Assembly: GCA_018136815.1 (NCBI GenBank)
Contig: CM030936.1
Span: forward strand, 1,010,800-1,056,815
Direction of reading: 5' to 3'
From: Isochrysis galbana
Lineage: Eukaryota; Haptophyta; Isochrysidales; Isochrysidaceae
DNA: 46,016 nucleotides
Under the pieces are notes generated by a model, which was not told the DNA's origin, did not search any database, and saw only the letters and a list, made by a program, of their open reading frames with translations. Position numbers and translations under genes: made by a program. Positions 1 to 9,236 of this stretch are shown piece after piece (position 1 is the first letter of the stretch; each line of letters opens with the position of its first letter).

Positions 1-83
1 CCCCACCCTCTCCTCCCTCGCCACCTGCCCCTTGCCTTCCCCCTTTCAGCTGACCCTCGTGCCAATCATACATTTGTACACAG

Positions 84-923
84 GTCGTCTGCGGCATCTC
101 CGGACGTACCGTCGAAATCAACAACTCGGACGCTGAGGGCCGCTTAGTTTTGGCAGACGGTGTCGCTCATGCCACTGCTATCCCCCCGCGTCTGCCGGGG
201 CTCAAGGCACAACCTGACCTCGTGATTGATATGGCCACACTGACGGGCGCGCAAGTGAGAGCAAATGCAGTTATGAGGGCGAGATTAGAGTGCTTGGTTA
301 GGGTGGTGCCACATGTCAGCACTCCACTGAGTGGTCAATCACGAAGGGTAGAGTCAGCTTGCGCTCGTTTCTCATTTATCCCTGCTCTGCATAAACGGAA
401 TGTGCAGATGATTGCCACGGGGAAGCGCCATGCTGCTGCGATTAGCAACAATGAGGAGGTGGAGGCCGCCGCCGTTGCCGCTGGTAAACTGACCGGGGAC
501 CTCGTCTGCCCGCTTCCGTATGCACCAGAGTTCTACAGGAAGGAGTTCAAGTCCCAGGTGAGTCCATCAGCAGTCTCCTTATGCGCCTAGCGAAGGACGG
601 GGTGTCCCTGCATCCGCCGTAGGCTCGCTAAACTTGCCGCGCAATTTCAGTGGAATATTTCAATAGGTTGTAAGCGCTTCATCCCGCAGGTTGCTGACAT
701 GAAGAATTCCGTCAAGGACCGCTCAAACGCTCAAGCATCATGTGCGGCCAATTTTATTGCTGAGCACCTACACAAGGAGTATTCAGGCGGCTGGCTGCAC
801 ATCGACCTGGCCGGTCCCGCCTTCATTGACGACCGTGGGACCGGGTTCGGAGTCGGACTTGCAGTGGCCATGCTTGGCGCGGTGAAGCCACCTGCCACTA
901 GCAAGAAGAGGGGGCGTTCTTGA
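84..923 (+). CDS. M17 leucyl aminopeptidase family protein (NPEPL1-like), 3' end
   Basis: This is the C-terminal part of a zinc metallo-aminopeptidase that removes N-terminal residues from peptides, normally in the cytosol. Three exons are visible: 84-254, 408-557 and 690-923, with phase-0 GT-AG introns of 153 and 132 bp. Exon one carries the M17 signature NNSDAEGRL, which supplies metal-binding Asp and Glu and an active-site Arg, followed by [13 protein letters not shown]. Exon two starts MIATGK. Exon three has [11 protein letters not shown] and ends with the helix [13 protein letters not shown]. The wording [13 protein letters not shown] and VADMKNS resembles animal and protist NPEPL1 more than bacterial PepA. 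Upstream exons with the first Lys/Asp ligands lie before the window. A short basic tail (KKRGRS) precedes the stop at 921-923. Confidence 0.85.
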
Positions 924-2186
924 GCATCAATGCTGACGCCATGCTTGCTTCGGTAACATCGTGCCTTACGAGTTGGACACAGTGTCTTTGACATCTACTC
1001 CTACACGGGCGCTCGCCTCACATGGTGATGATGCGCGTAACTCATGCATGAGATCTCAATCCATGAACACGTGAATGGAATCTCTTTTGCACACTAGAAT
1101 GACCTGAAAGATTGACTGAGATTGGGATTGAGAATGCAAGGTGCGTAGCAGTAATGCATAGTCATGCAGAGCTAGAGCCGTCCCATGCCCGTGCCACTTT
1201 GCTAGTGGGTCGTTGCTCACCGCTCGGGCGAGCGTGTGCTCCTGGTGCTAGTGTCTAGTGGGCAAAGAAACCCTATCTGCGTTGGCTTTGGCTTTGGTGC
1301 CCGGACACCAAATGCCTGCGTTTGCCCTCAATTATCATTACATCAGGCCTCTTGAGCGACATGATGGAGCTTTTGCTTCTGCTGCTGAGTCCATGGACTG
1401 CGAATAAGGAAATTTTGCAACTGGAAATATATAGGCCCTTGCACTGAGCTGCTGGCCGCGAAAGGTGCGGGCCATCAAAAGTCCCAGTGCACCACCCGAA
1501 CACGGGAGAAATTTTACCCCCACATACATACATGTTATATTTACTAGATTCGACCCCCCCCCCCCCCCCGCGCCCGCCCGCCCGCCCCACCCTTCCTGTC
1601 ATGGATGCACTCAAGAAGAACCAGCTCGCGTCTTCCGTCGCATCGTTGCTCTCTTGTCGACTTTCTGCCTTCCTTGTTTCCTTCCTTCTGTGTCTTCCCC
1701 GCCCAAGGCTGGGGAAAGATACGTTAGTGTACGGAGATGTTGGGTGAAAGTCGAGCGTGCGTGTCTCGGATTGTTGTCGGACTAGTCGGATTGGTGGATT
1801 GGTATCCTAGTGGCCTCTGTCGCCCTCGTTCGTCGCCCCAGTCGCTCTTCGCTCCCTCGTTCTCGCTATTCTCGCTCTCGCTTCTCGTTCCCGTCGTAAC
1901 AAGCAATCTTACAACACCACTCCAACCAACCCACTCGCCACTCGCACTCGATACCGCTATGTCCGCCCCGTCGTCCCGCTCGCCCTCGCCACTGCCCGCC
2001 ATCCATCCTCCCGCCATTGAGGTGGATCAGCCCGTCCAACCCGCCCAGTTCCAAAATACCGTGCCTCCCGCCGCCTACCTTCCGTACTTTCCGGTTCCCT
2101 CCGTCCCATCCGTAACCTCCAATCCGTCATAAGGCGCCTTGCCTTCATTCGGTGCCAGTTTTTTTTTGTCATAAACGTCGGCTAGA
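924..2186. other. Intergenic stretch with a C-rich tract and a possible Gag-like remnant
   Basis: I see no convincing gene here. A pyrimidine tract lies near 1549-1590. From about 1737 to 2132 the plus strand is open and encodes a Ser/Pro-rich peptide (MSAPSSRSPSPLP at 1959, stop at 2130-2132). Its style resembles the open reading seen on the minus strand at 14082-13516, next to Gypsy debris, so a Gag N-terminal remnant is possible. That link rests on composition only. Confidence 0.35.
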
Positions 2187-2371
2187 TAAAACCCGTAACG
2201 AAACGCTGGGGTGAGTCCGCGGTGCGAGTCCGCGCGGCGAAAAAAGAAGAAAGCGCGCGGGGAGGAAGACGCCTCCGGATTGATCCTCGCGCGAGCGGCT
2301 CGCGCGCGCGCAGTGGGGGGCATGACGCCGACTAACTGCCCCGCTGTCTGTGCGTTTCGTTACGGGTTTTA
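2187..2371. mobile_element. 185-bp MITE with perfect 20-bp terminal inverted repeats
   Basis: The left end TAAAACCCGTAACGAAACGC (2187-2206) is the exact reverse complement of 2352-2371. If the outermost TA is the target duplication, the element is AAACCCGT...ACGGGTTT flanked by TA, as for Tc1/mariner-type MITEs. The interior is GC-rich and has no ORF. Confidence 0.7.
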
Positions 2372-2572
2372 GGGATGCGGCGCCTGTGGTTGTGGACGTT
2401 GCTCGAGTCGGGGGCCCGTCTCGTTGTATCATCGCGTGGGCTTCCGGGTAGCCCGCAGTGGAGTTCCCCGTCCGGCTCGAGACCCTCCCTTCGTTTGAGA
2501 CATCCTTGGCTCGGCGAGAAAGCGGTGGTGCACATGCTGTGACGAAGGCGGCGTGACCGGAGGGGAGCCGGA

Positions 2573-3364
2573 GTGGAAAATTATTTTACTGCGTGTATGG
2601 TAAGCAGCATGTCGGGCCATAAAAGGGTCATCGAGTCCCTTGTGAGCGGGGGGAAGATGCAAAGGTTGGAAAACGTGTTCAATCGTCTCAGAAATGACGA
2701 ATATTTAAAATCCATAGATGCTTGGGATTCGACGAATGTGCAAAGCATCGAGGATCTGAAGAAAGAAGTGGTCAAGACTGCCGCAGACAGCGTGATGACC
2801 GCCGCACGGGGTATACTCTCACGACAGTACGCGCTCCGCCCAAGTGATAAGATGGCAAGAAGGGCGAGCTTCTGGTTGAAGAATGTCGATGCCGAACTAA
2901 AACTGAACGAGAAAGATTACGAGAACGCCGTCAGGGCCACCATTGAGCTTATGTTTCCAACCCTCGAGCGTGAAGTCCCGACCTTCGAGGCCATGAAGGC
3001 GGCAATGTCGTGGTTGGTGTCGCGCCCTCTCTTCCGATTTGTAGACTCTAGTTATATGGGAGAATACGAGGAAGCGTCCACTCACGTGAGTGGAGACAAG
3101 TGGTTGAACCAATACGACAGTCTCAAAGGCGAGTTAGATAACGACGGTGAGTTCACATTCCTCACAGAAAATGCGCATTTTTGGGATTCGGATGCGCTGC
3201 CCGAGAGCATCGATGCTCTGAAGAAAGAAGTGCTCAAGGCTGCCGCAGACAACGTGATCAGCTTCGCGGGGGGTATACTCTCACGAGTTTATATTCACAC
3301 CCCCAACGAAATGGGGAAGAAACGTAGGAAGCGCGCGCGGGACCAACACCGGCAAACAGGCTAG
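2573..3364 (+). CDS. Unknown 263-aa protein with an internal duplication
   Basis: I do not recognise this family. It is an intronless ORF starting MENYFTACMVSS and ending in a basic tail (KKRRKRARDQHR) that could act as a nuclear signal. Two segments are copies of each other: about residues 57-92 (SIEDLKKEVVKTAADSVM, then GILSRQY) and about 211-246 (SIDALKKEVLKAAADNVI, then GILSRVY). DNA at 2749-2830 and 3211-3291 is also clearly similar, so the duplication is fairly recent. The prediction is mainly alpha-helical, with no signal peptide or membrane segment. Its stop TAG (3362-3364) overlaps the stop of the convergent oxygenase gene inside CTAG. An alternative start is Met9. The lack of introns and tight packing differ from neighbouring genes, so transfer from a virus or microbe is possible but unproven. 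Confidence 0.6.
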   Translation: MENYFTACMVSSMSGHKRVIESLVSGGKMQRLENVFNRLRNDEYLKSIDAWDSTNVQSIEDLKKEVVKTAADSVMTAARGILSRQYALRPSDKMARRASFWLKNVDAELKLNEKDYENAVRATIELMFPTLEREVPTFEAMKAAMSWLVSRPLFRFVDSSYMGEYEEASTHVSGDKWLNQYDSLKGELDNDGEFTFLTENAHFWDSDALPESIDALKKEVLKAAADNVISFAGGILSRVYIHTPNEMGKKRRKRARDQHRQTG

Positions 3365-4494
3365 CCTGCGCTCCACTCGCGTATGTCGTCCACGTGGTCG
3401 CGCTGCCGGAGGAGGAGTCGGGCTGCGGGCAGCACCTTCCAGCCGGTCAGGTTTGCGAAGTAGCACATGTTGAGCGTCGACTTGTTCGGTGCGAGCGACG
3501 CGTGGAATCCGAGCATGATGCGTTGGTCTCTGTCGGTCTTGTTTGGGCAGACACGGTGGAATGTGTCGGATCCCTTGAGGACGTAAGCTTCGCCGGTGTC
3601 GAGGTGTATGGACTGGACGTCCCCGTTGGCGTCGATGTACTCAACGTGCCCTGCGCCGTCCGTGGCGTGGAGGCAGACGAGGATGCGTACGTCGCAGGCG
3701 TCCTGCGAATCGTAGTGCCACGAGAAGCTGCCTCGTGTGCCGACATACTTGAGGAAGAAGATGTTCCACATGGAGTGCTGGAAGGGGTGGAGAGTGACCC
3801 CGAGCGCTTCAGAGGCGTCACGTAGGGCATCGTCACGGGACTGGTGCAGGAGGAGGAGCTCGTCGCGCGAACAGGCGCGCAGCAGGTGGTTGTAGTAGAG
3901 CGCGCCGCCGCCTTGACTGCTGTCAAAGGCGCCGTAGGCCCGTGTGACTCGGCTAGGGGTGAGGTCGCAGCACTTGGGCGCCAGCACGCTGAGGCATGCC
4001 TTCGTGGACACGGCGGTCGCATGGCTCAGCTGCAGCTTGCTGGCGAAGGGGTACAGGGCGCGCGAGTAGACTCCCCGCTTTTGGTGGTTGGCGAGCCGTA
4101 CTCCGAGTGGCTCGCCCCAGAGAGAGATGTGCACGAGGAGAGCGTGACAGAGCAAGACGAGCACGAGCACGCCAAGCAGCGCGACAACGACGGGATATGC
4201 GCGGCGTGGCATACCGGACATCCCTTTTGTGATGGTTGCAACAATAAAAAAGGCAAGCGTGAGGAGCGTGGAGCTGCCGATGTTGGCGCCGACGTCGACC
4301 CCCGCCGCACCGGCCGCGTGCTCGGTCACATGTTGTCCATCACCGCCCACTTGGCCTCCAAAGAGGGGTTCCCCTGCGCCGGAGTCACCGCCGAGGGGCG
4401 CGCGCCCATCACGTGCGGCCGCCACCTGGGGGGGCAAGGGGCGTTCCCGTGCGCCGGGGTCGCCACCGAGGAGCGCGCGTCCATCACCGCCCAC
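3361..4494 (-). CDS. Membrane-anchored 2-oxoglutarate/Fe(II)-dependent oxygenase (prolyl 4-hydroxylase-like fold)
   Basis: Likely hydroxylates a protein or small substrate using Fe(II), O2 and 2-oxoglutarate; the substrate is unknown. The catalytic set is visible in order: His260 and Asp262 in SWHYDSQD, distal His313 in DTFHRV, and Arg325 in DQRIMLGF for the 2-oxoglutarate carboxylate. A hydrophobic segment at about residues 100-122 (AYPVVVALLGVLVLVLL) suggests a type II membrane anchor with a lumenal catalytic domain. The first 55 residues come from three tandem 63-72 bp DNA repeats (about 4345-4550), so the true start may be Met92 (4221) or Met95, just before the anchor. The gene is intronless, and its stop (3361-3363) overlaps that of the convergent unknown ORF. 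The family call is good; subfamily is open. Confidence 0.72.
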   Translation of the reverse strand: MGGDGRALLGGDPGARERPLPPQVAAARDGRAPLGGDSGAGEPLFGGQVGGDGQHVTEHAAGAAGVDVGANIGSSTLLTLAFFIVATITKGMSGMPRRAYPVVVALLGVLVLVLLCHALLVHISLWGEPLGVRLANHQKRGVYSRALYPFASKLQLSHATAVSTKACLSVLAPKCCDLTPSRVTRAYGAFDSSQGGGALYYNHLLRACSRDELLLLHQSRDDALRDASEALGVTLHPFQHSMWNIFFLKYVGTRGSFSWHYDSQDACDVRILVCLHATDGAGHVEYIDANGDVQSIHLDTGEAYVLKGSDTFHRVCPNKTDRDQRIMLGFHASLAPNKSTLNMCYFANLTGWKVLPAARLLLRQRDHVDDIREWSAG

Positions 4495-4552
4495 TTGGCC
4501 TCCAAAGAGGGGTTCCCCTGCGCCGGGGCCGAGGGGCGCGCGTCTGTGTGCT
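4345..4552. repeat. Three tandem GC-rich units of 63-72 bp
   Basis: Units begin CATCACCGCCCACTTGG or CATCACGTGCGGCC and end GAGGGGCGCGCG or similar. Units one and three are nearly identical (CCTCCAAAGAGGGGTTCCCC in both). They sit over the 5' end of the oxygenase ORF and encode its Gly-rich N-terminus if the first Met is used. Confidence 0.75.
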
Positions 4553-4727
4553 CCAGCGACATTGGCCTCTTGTTATCATTGGAGCCCGCGCGCGAAATCT
4601 GACACATCTCCGCGTGAGGGGTGAGGGCCTCTCCTTCGGGGTGCTCGCGGGGGGACGTCGCTTGGTAGCAAGGGCGGCTGCGCGCCCTTTTCCGACCGGG
4701 TACCAAATGAAGGCAAACGACCTAGCG

Positions 4728-4751
4728 AATCATAAAAGTAGTTTTATGATT
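4728..4751. other. 10-bp stem with 4-nt loop at a repeat boundary
   Basis: The arms AATCATAAAA and TTTTATGATT flank the loop GTAG, a perfect hairpin. It lies between the oxygenase gene and a LINE tail, in the position where other retroposons in this window carry a 5' hairpin. It lacks the downstream ATGGGGG block of those elements. Confidence 0.5.
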
Positions 4752-4776
4752 TTCTAAGTAGTATCGTTGATCGGAC

Positions 4777-5366
4777 TTGGCGAGGTCCGGTCGAGCGCTC
4801 GAGCGTCTAGCCCAAAGACGCCAAAGCTATTTTGGCCGGGTCCGTATACCTACTGCAGTGCCGAGCCTCCATAACGCCGCGAGAACTCGTAAGGCGGCCC
4901 AGGGAAGGAAACCTAAAATTAAAACCCCGGTGGAGCTTAGCGCCCCTACCTTCATAGAAGATGATAAAGGCCGCTTGAGAATGAGCGCTAACCTCGGCCT
5001 AGTGGCAGAAGCGCTCGGCCTTGCCGAACGCCTCGCCTAGGACCCAGCTATACTTCGCCCCAAATAGACCTAGGGCACAAGAAGACAGAACGATAACAGA
5101 AAAACCAACGATGACACGACACTCACACAATAACAATAATAAAAAGAAACATGTCACTCAGCGATCCAGGAGGGAGGCGAGTACCTTCGCTGGGGACAAG
5201 TGCACCCCGCCCAACCTGACCCCCCCCAACAACCTGAGCCCCGACGTAGAGCACAAGGGGAGTTGCCGCAAGGCGGGAAGTTAGGGAGTGGGAAGGAGGA
5301 GGGCGTGGCTACAGCAACAAAAGCCGGTGCCGCGCGCGTGGCGAGATTATTAAAAGGTTTTTTTTT
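4777..5366 (+). mobile_element. 5'-truncated LINE tail (ORF end plus 3' UTR)
   Basis: The ORF end at 4777-5040 encodes QGRKPKIKTPVELSAPTF and finishes LGLVAEALGLAERLA. This matches the C-terminus of the longer LINE ORF ending at 11346 (QGRKPKLKSPRELCAPVF, finishing ALQLTEKLA). After a 3' UTR of about 320 bp the copy ends ATTATTAAAAGG plus nine T on the coding strand. Reverse transcriptase and endonuclease are absent, so the copy is dead. The 5' boundary is uncertain. Confidence 0.65.
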
Positions 5367-5439
5367 ACTAACCCGTGGAGAAAATAAAACCCCGGGCGGC
5401 GGCGGGGCGTGTCGACTGCCTTTTTTTCAGCCCCACACT

Positions 5440-5870
5440 TGATGGAACACTACCTTAGCGGTACCTACGGGACATCTTAGGTAGAAAGTATGCTACGTGG
5501 AGGTAGTGGTTCCATTCGCCGCGAGTGCGGTAAGAATAATGTTATGATGATTTTTTTTGCCTAGCGCAGGGGTATAGCGCCCCCACTCAGCCATCTCCTT
5601 CCCCACAGCTCCTCTTCGATGAGTTGCTGCTCACGCCCTCCCAGTAGGCCCCCTTACCTGTGAGACCAAAACAGGATTTTTAGCGTGGGGGGCTGTCTGA
5701 ATGTGGAGGAGGGAGGGGCGCTCCGGCTAGCGTAGGTAGAAAGCTAGTGAAGAGCTGGGTGGCATAAGGGGGGAAGGGTGCTTGCGCTTGCCGCGGCAGG
5801 GAGTCCTGTCTTGAGTGAGCGCAAGTCCCGTCCCTTTGCCGCGCCGCGACCCATGAAAATTGGTTAAAAA
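5440..5870 (+). mobile_element. Two further LINE-type 3' ends in tandem
   Basis: The first, about 5440-5558, contains CCATTCGCCGCGAGTGCGG and ends in eight T; the same block occurs at 20201-20235 and, inverted, at 25277-25310. The second, about 5730-5870, contains GGGTGCTTGCGCTTGCCGC and CGCGACCCATGAAAATTGG, and is repeated at 24000-24093. Neither holds coding sequence. Confidence 0.55.
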
Positions 5871-6287
5871 TAAAAAATATACTCCGATCACAAAAAAATT
5901 CAGGAAACAAACATTCAATATCAAGGTGCAATATGCTCAGATTTTTTTTCTGAGAAAGGTCCGAATGACTCTGCTTCCTTCTCATCTCAACTTCGCCTGG
6001 CTTAAACAAAACCCAACAACTAAGGGTATCCTAATAGACCTTTGGGTTCACCTCTCAATCTCGGCCTCGTATGCATCTTCATAATTGGCCAACTCGTGGC
6101 TCTCATATGGATAGCTCGCTCTGGAGCATAGAATATATTCTCCACATACCATCCCGAACGAGATTGCACGGCCATCAGGCGACCGGCACTGGTCTTGTGC
6201 GCGGTGGGAGAACAGCAATGCAGTACTCCACAAAGCCAAATCACACAAAGCTCTTTTAAGGATCACTTGGTTTGAGAGGATAATGGC

Positions 6288-7475
6288 TCAGTTGAGACTC
6301 GGAGACGAGGACATGCGCTTCACAGCGTTCTCCATTGCTATTGCCTGGCGTGCCTTGAAGTCGCTTGCCGACGACGAAGCAAGCTTATCTACATCACCCT
6401 TGGACATGCGCTTGCCTGCGGCCGAGCACTTCTCAGCAGTTTTGGCCGCATCAAGCTGGAAGCGCTTGTACATGTCCATTACGATCTTGCGGTCACCTTT
6501 CCCGATGAAGGTGGCGGCCTCGATGCGCTTCTGAATGGTCGCTCGGTCTTGCGGTCCAGACGGATCTACTGCTTTAGGGTCTCCGCCTTCGCCAATCAAG
6601 TAAAGCTTGCATCGTTTGTGTGCATCCATTGCAGTTGCCATCGCGTCATTGCCTGGCTTGCGGCTCCGCCCAAGGAACTCGAGAGACACGGCATCCTCGA
6701 AGCTGCACCAGCCCCGGGCATCATAGGCTCGGTCGTTGTACTCATGCGCCACGAAGGCAGAGTCGCTAAGGCCAAGGGCTTTCGGGTCAAAGTGCAGTGC
6801 CTTGCCGGCTCCCTCCTTCGTCTCGAAGAATAGGGTCGCCTCATCAGCAGTACGCATCGTGATCGCTTTGAGCCCAAAGCGCTCGTAGCACTTGTTGAGA
6901 GTACCAATATTAGCCATCTTCTCAGGGATGCCGCAGAGGCGCAGGGCTCCCACCATCTCCTTCGGTCTGGTCGGTATCTTCTTTATCTGCAGGACAGTTA
7001 CGCCAAGGGGGGAGGCGTACAGATTGGCCATCACCGAGAGTCCTGCCTTGAAGCTTGCATCCTCCGCGCGTGTGCGCGGCTTCTGCGGGAGTGAGGCGAA
7101 ATCGAAGAAGATGCCCGCATCGCTGGGTAGCAGATTCTGCTGCTTGAGGGCGAGCAACGCCTCGCGCAGCGCGCTCATGCGTTTGCCATATGGGTCTGGG
7201 TCGCCTGACGACAGCCATCCGTGCGAGAGGGCAAAGACGCTGCGGTTACCAGCGGCCATCCGCTTTGCGGCGACGGTTGGTGGCATTAGAGCGCCTCTGC
7301 GTTGAACTAACTCCTGCTGTCGTTGAATCCGGTACTCAGGCGGCTGCGTGAGCAGCCAGTTGACTGAGACCAGTCGAATGGTCCCTTTGCGGAGGGCGTC
7401 GATCACTTCCGCATCTCCGTACTTAAGAACTGAGACGGCCCCGTTGGAGACGGGCTTAGAGCTGCCTCCTCCCAT
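6288..7475 (-). CDS. N-myristoylation-type conserved protist protein, 395 aa
   Basis: A single-exon gene, complete from Met (7475) to stop. The start MGGGSSKP fits an N-myristoylation site (Gly2, Ser6), suggesting tethering to the inner face of a membrane. Recognisable blocks are SHGWLSSGDPDPYGKR (about residues 84-99), GIFFDFASLPQKPRTRAED (about 121-139), an aliphatic strand LGVTVLQIKK, and DARGWCSFEDAV (about 252-263). The order W-strand, FFD.SLPQ, RGWC.FE recurs in uncharacterised protein families of algae and other protists; no enzyme activity is established to my knowledge. The C-terminal third is Lys/Ala-rich and probably helical. No frameshift or transposon damage is seen. The gene lies alone between LINE debris (5') and a repeat-rich spacer. 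Confidence 0.65.
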   Translation of the reverse strand: MGGGSSKPVSNGAVSVLKYGDAEVIDALRKGTIRLVSVNWLLTQPPEYRIQRQQELVQRRGALMPPTVAAKRMAAGNRSVFALSHGWLSSGDPDPYGKRMSALREALLALKQQNLLPSDAGIFFDFASLPQKPRTRAEDASFKAGLSVMANLYASPLGVTVLQIKKIPTRPKEMVGALRLCGIPEKMANIGTLNKCYERFGLKAITMRTADEATLFFETKEGAGKALHFDPKALGLSDSAFVAHEYNDRAYDARGWCSFEDAVSLEFLGRSRKPGNDAMATAMDAHKRCKLYLIGEGGDPKAVDPSGPQDRATIQKRIEAATFIGKGDRKIVMDMYKRFQLDAAKTAEKCSAAGKRMSKGDVDKLASSSASDFKARQAIAMENAVKRMSSSPSLN

Positions 7476-8396
7476 TGCAAGCGCGATTCACGGCGTGCTT
7501 TCTTCCCCTCTGCCGTCACTCGACTGCTGGCGCCTGCGCGAAGCGGTAGGCCTTGCCCTGGTGGGAGAGGCTCCTCGCCCCTACGTTCCCCCGGGGCCTC
7601 GAGGGGTCGTTTGGTACGGGAGGGAAGCAATTGGAGATTGAGGAGGAACGGGGCTTCTGAAACATGTTGTAACAGGGTGCGCGGCGCTCTTTCATTCAAC
7701 TCCGTCCCCTGTTTCACCTTCTCTTCCCTCTGCTTCTTACGACAAAGTGCTGAAATATCGATCCTATTTTTTTTGTTAAGAATACGGGTGTTGCAACAGG
7801 GTGCGCGGAGTTCAGGGGACGGCACATTGAAAGAGCGCCATCAAATGCCAAATGGAATCCACTCGGTGCAAATCAGATCGGTACAACCAGACGTCCGGGC
7901 GCCCCCAACCCCTTCAACCTCCAAAGTGTGGGTGATCCATACTTTTATACTAATATGAGGGGGCGGGCGTAAAAAAAAACCCGACCTCAGGTTGCACCCT
8001 CTTAACACCCTCACGCAAATGCACGTCGATCTGCAAAAGGTAGGCGGACACCTTGCCTAGGTTGGCCCCGCGTTTCCCATCGGTCAGCCTGAGGAGACGG
8101 TGGTGATCGTCTCATCCACATCTTCTGATCTGATGATGCGCTTGCACTTTTACCGAGTGGGATTCGAGACTCGACTCGGTATTTACCACCTTCCCACATC
8201 GCACCGACCTTCGAAATCCCTACTCCCTGCCCTCCCCCTCGCTCCATTTCCCGATTTCACCCCCTTCATTCCTGTGACTCGGTGTGAGGCTAAGTGAAAG
8301 GTGGCGGTCTGAAGGAATATCAGGGTTTCATGACAGTAATATTTGGTTTCACAGTACCCGAGCGTCCCTTGTCCCTTGTCCAGATTTCCCCTTCAG
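7476..8396. other. Spacer with an imperfect inverted repeat
   Basis: GCGCTCTTTCATTCAACTCC at 7687 and its relative CATTGAAAGAGCGC near 7827-7840 form an imperfect inverted pair of about 28 bp. AACAGGGTGCGCGG occurs directly repeated just before each arm (near 7670 and 7794). Probably an eroded small element. The upstream exon(s) of the helical-repeat gene should lie here, but I cannot place them. Confidence 0.4.
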
Positions 8397-9236
8397 GTAC
8401 TGGCAGAGAAGTTCGATGGCGTCGGCGCGTCTGACGCGGCGGCGCTCCGCTTCCTCGCAGGCGAGTCGTGCACCCGACCCTCCTCTCGCGGGCTGCTCCC
8501 TCTGGCTCAGCCGCTCGCCGAAGCAGACGACGGCAGCTGCGTGATCGGCTCTCTCGAGTGGCCGCTGGGTGAGCCGGCGGCGCTGGTGCAGATGCGGCGA
8601 GGGGCGCACTCCGTCCTTCCTCTCGGCACACCTGCGCATGTCGCTCGACGCGCCGCCGTCGAGGCAGATATCGCTGGAGGAGACGAGGCGCAAGAGCTGG
8701 TTTCTTTCTTCTCGGCCGCCGCTGTGGAAACTGGAGGGCTCGCTTATGAACGAGGGGCTTTCGCGCAAAGCAAGCTCTCTGTCGACCAATTCCTACTGCT
8801 GCGCGTCGGTCCATTCGCAGACGCCTGGGATCGGCTCGCGAGGGAGCGCGTATCGAAGGGCGTGGTGACGGCAGGCCTTATTGCAGCAGAGCGTGGCTCC
8901 GCACGTAACCCAAACTGGGGGTGCTGCCTGTGGTCGCAGGCAAGCATATTGCATGGGCTTGGCCGCCTCGACGAGGCTCGTGATATTGCCATCTCCGCAC
9001 TTGAGATGCCCTTCTGGACGATCGGGGCGCCGATCCCCCACGTGCAAAGCGTAGCGCAACTTGGCCATGTGTCCGATATAGTGCACTGTTGCGTGAAGTG
9101 GAGGCGAAGGGCAGTGAGAAGCGTGGGCTTCCGCCTCCAACGGCGCTGGAGAGGGCGCGCAATCGCGCATTTGATCGGTTAGATGCCGTCGTTTCCAGCC
9201 AAAGCGACTGGGATGAAATCAGACCGATGCTCAGGG
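8397..9236 (+). pseudogene. TPR-like helical-repeat protein gene, frameshifted and truncated
   Basis: The exon opens after a good acceptor (CCCCTTCAG, ending 8396) and encodes VLAEKFDGVGAS onward. It contains SVLPLGTPAHVARRAAVEAD and a block reading WDRLARERVSKGVV, then ARNPNWG, then ASILHGLGRLDEARDIAISAL. The paired helices (LGRLDEARD) suggest TPR-like repeats; similar proteins occur in plant and algal plastids, a family memory I hold loosely. After HVSDIV (about 9085) coding continues in another frame as LLREVEAKGSEKRGLPPPTA, then SQSDWDEIRPML, so one base was lost or gained. That frame then runs straight into the fold-back array at about 9236. Both defects point to a pseudogene, unless the frameshift is an assembly error. 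Confidence 0.55.
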
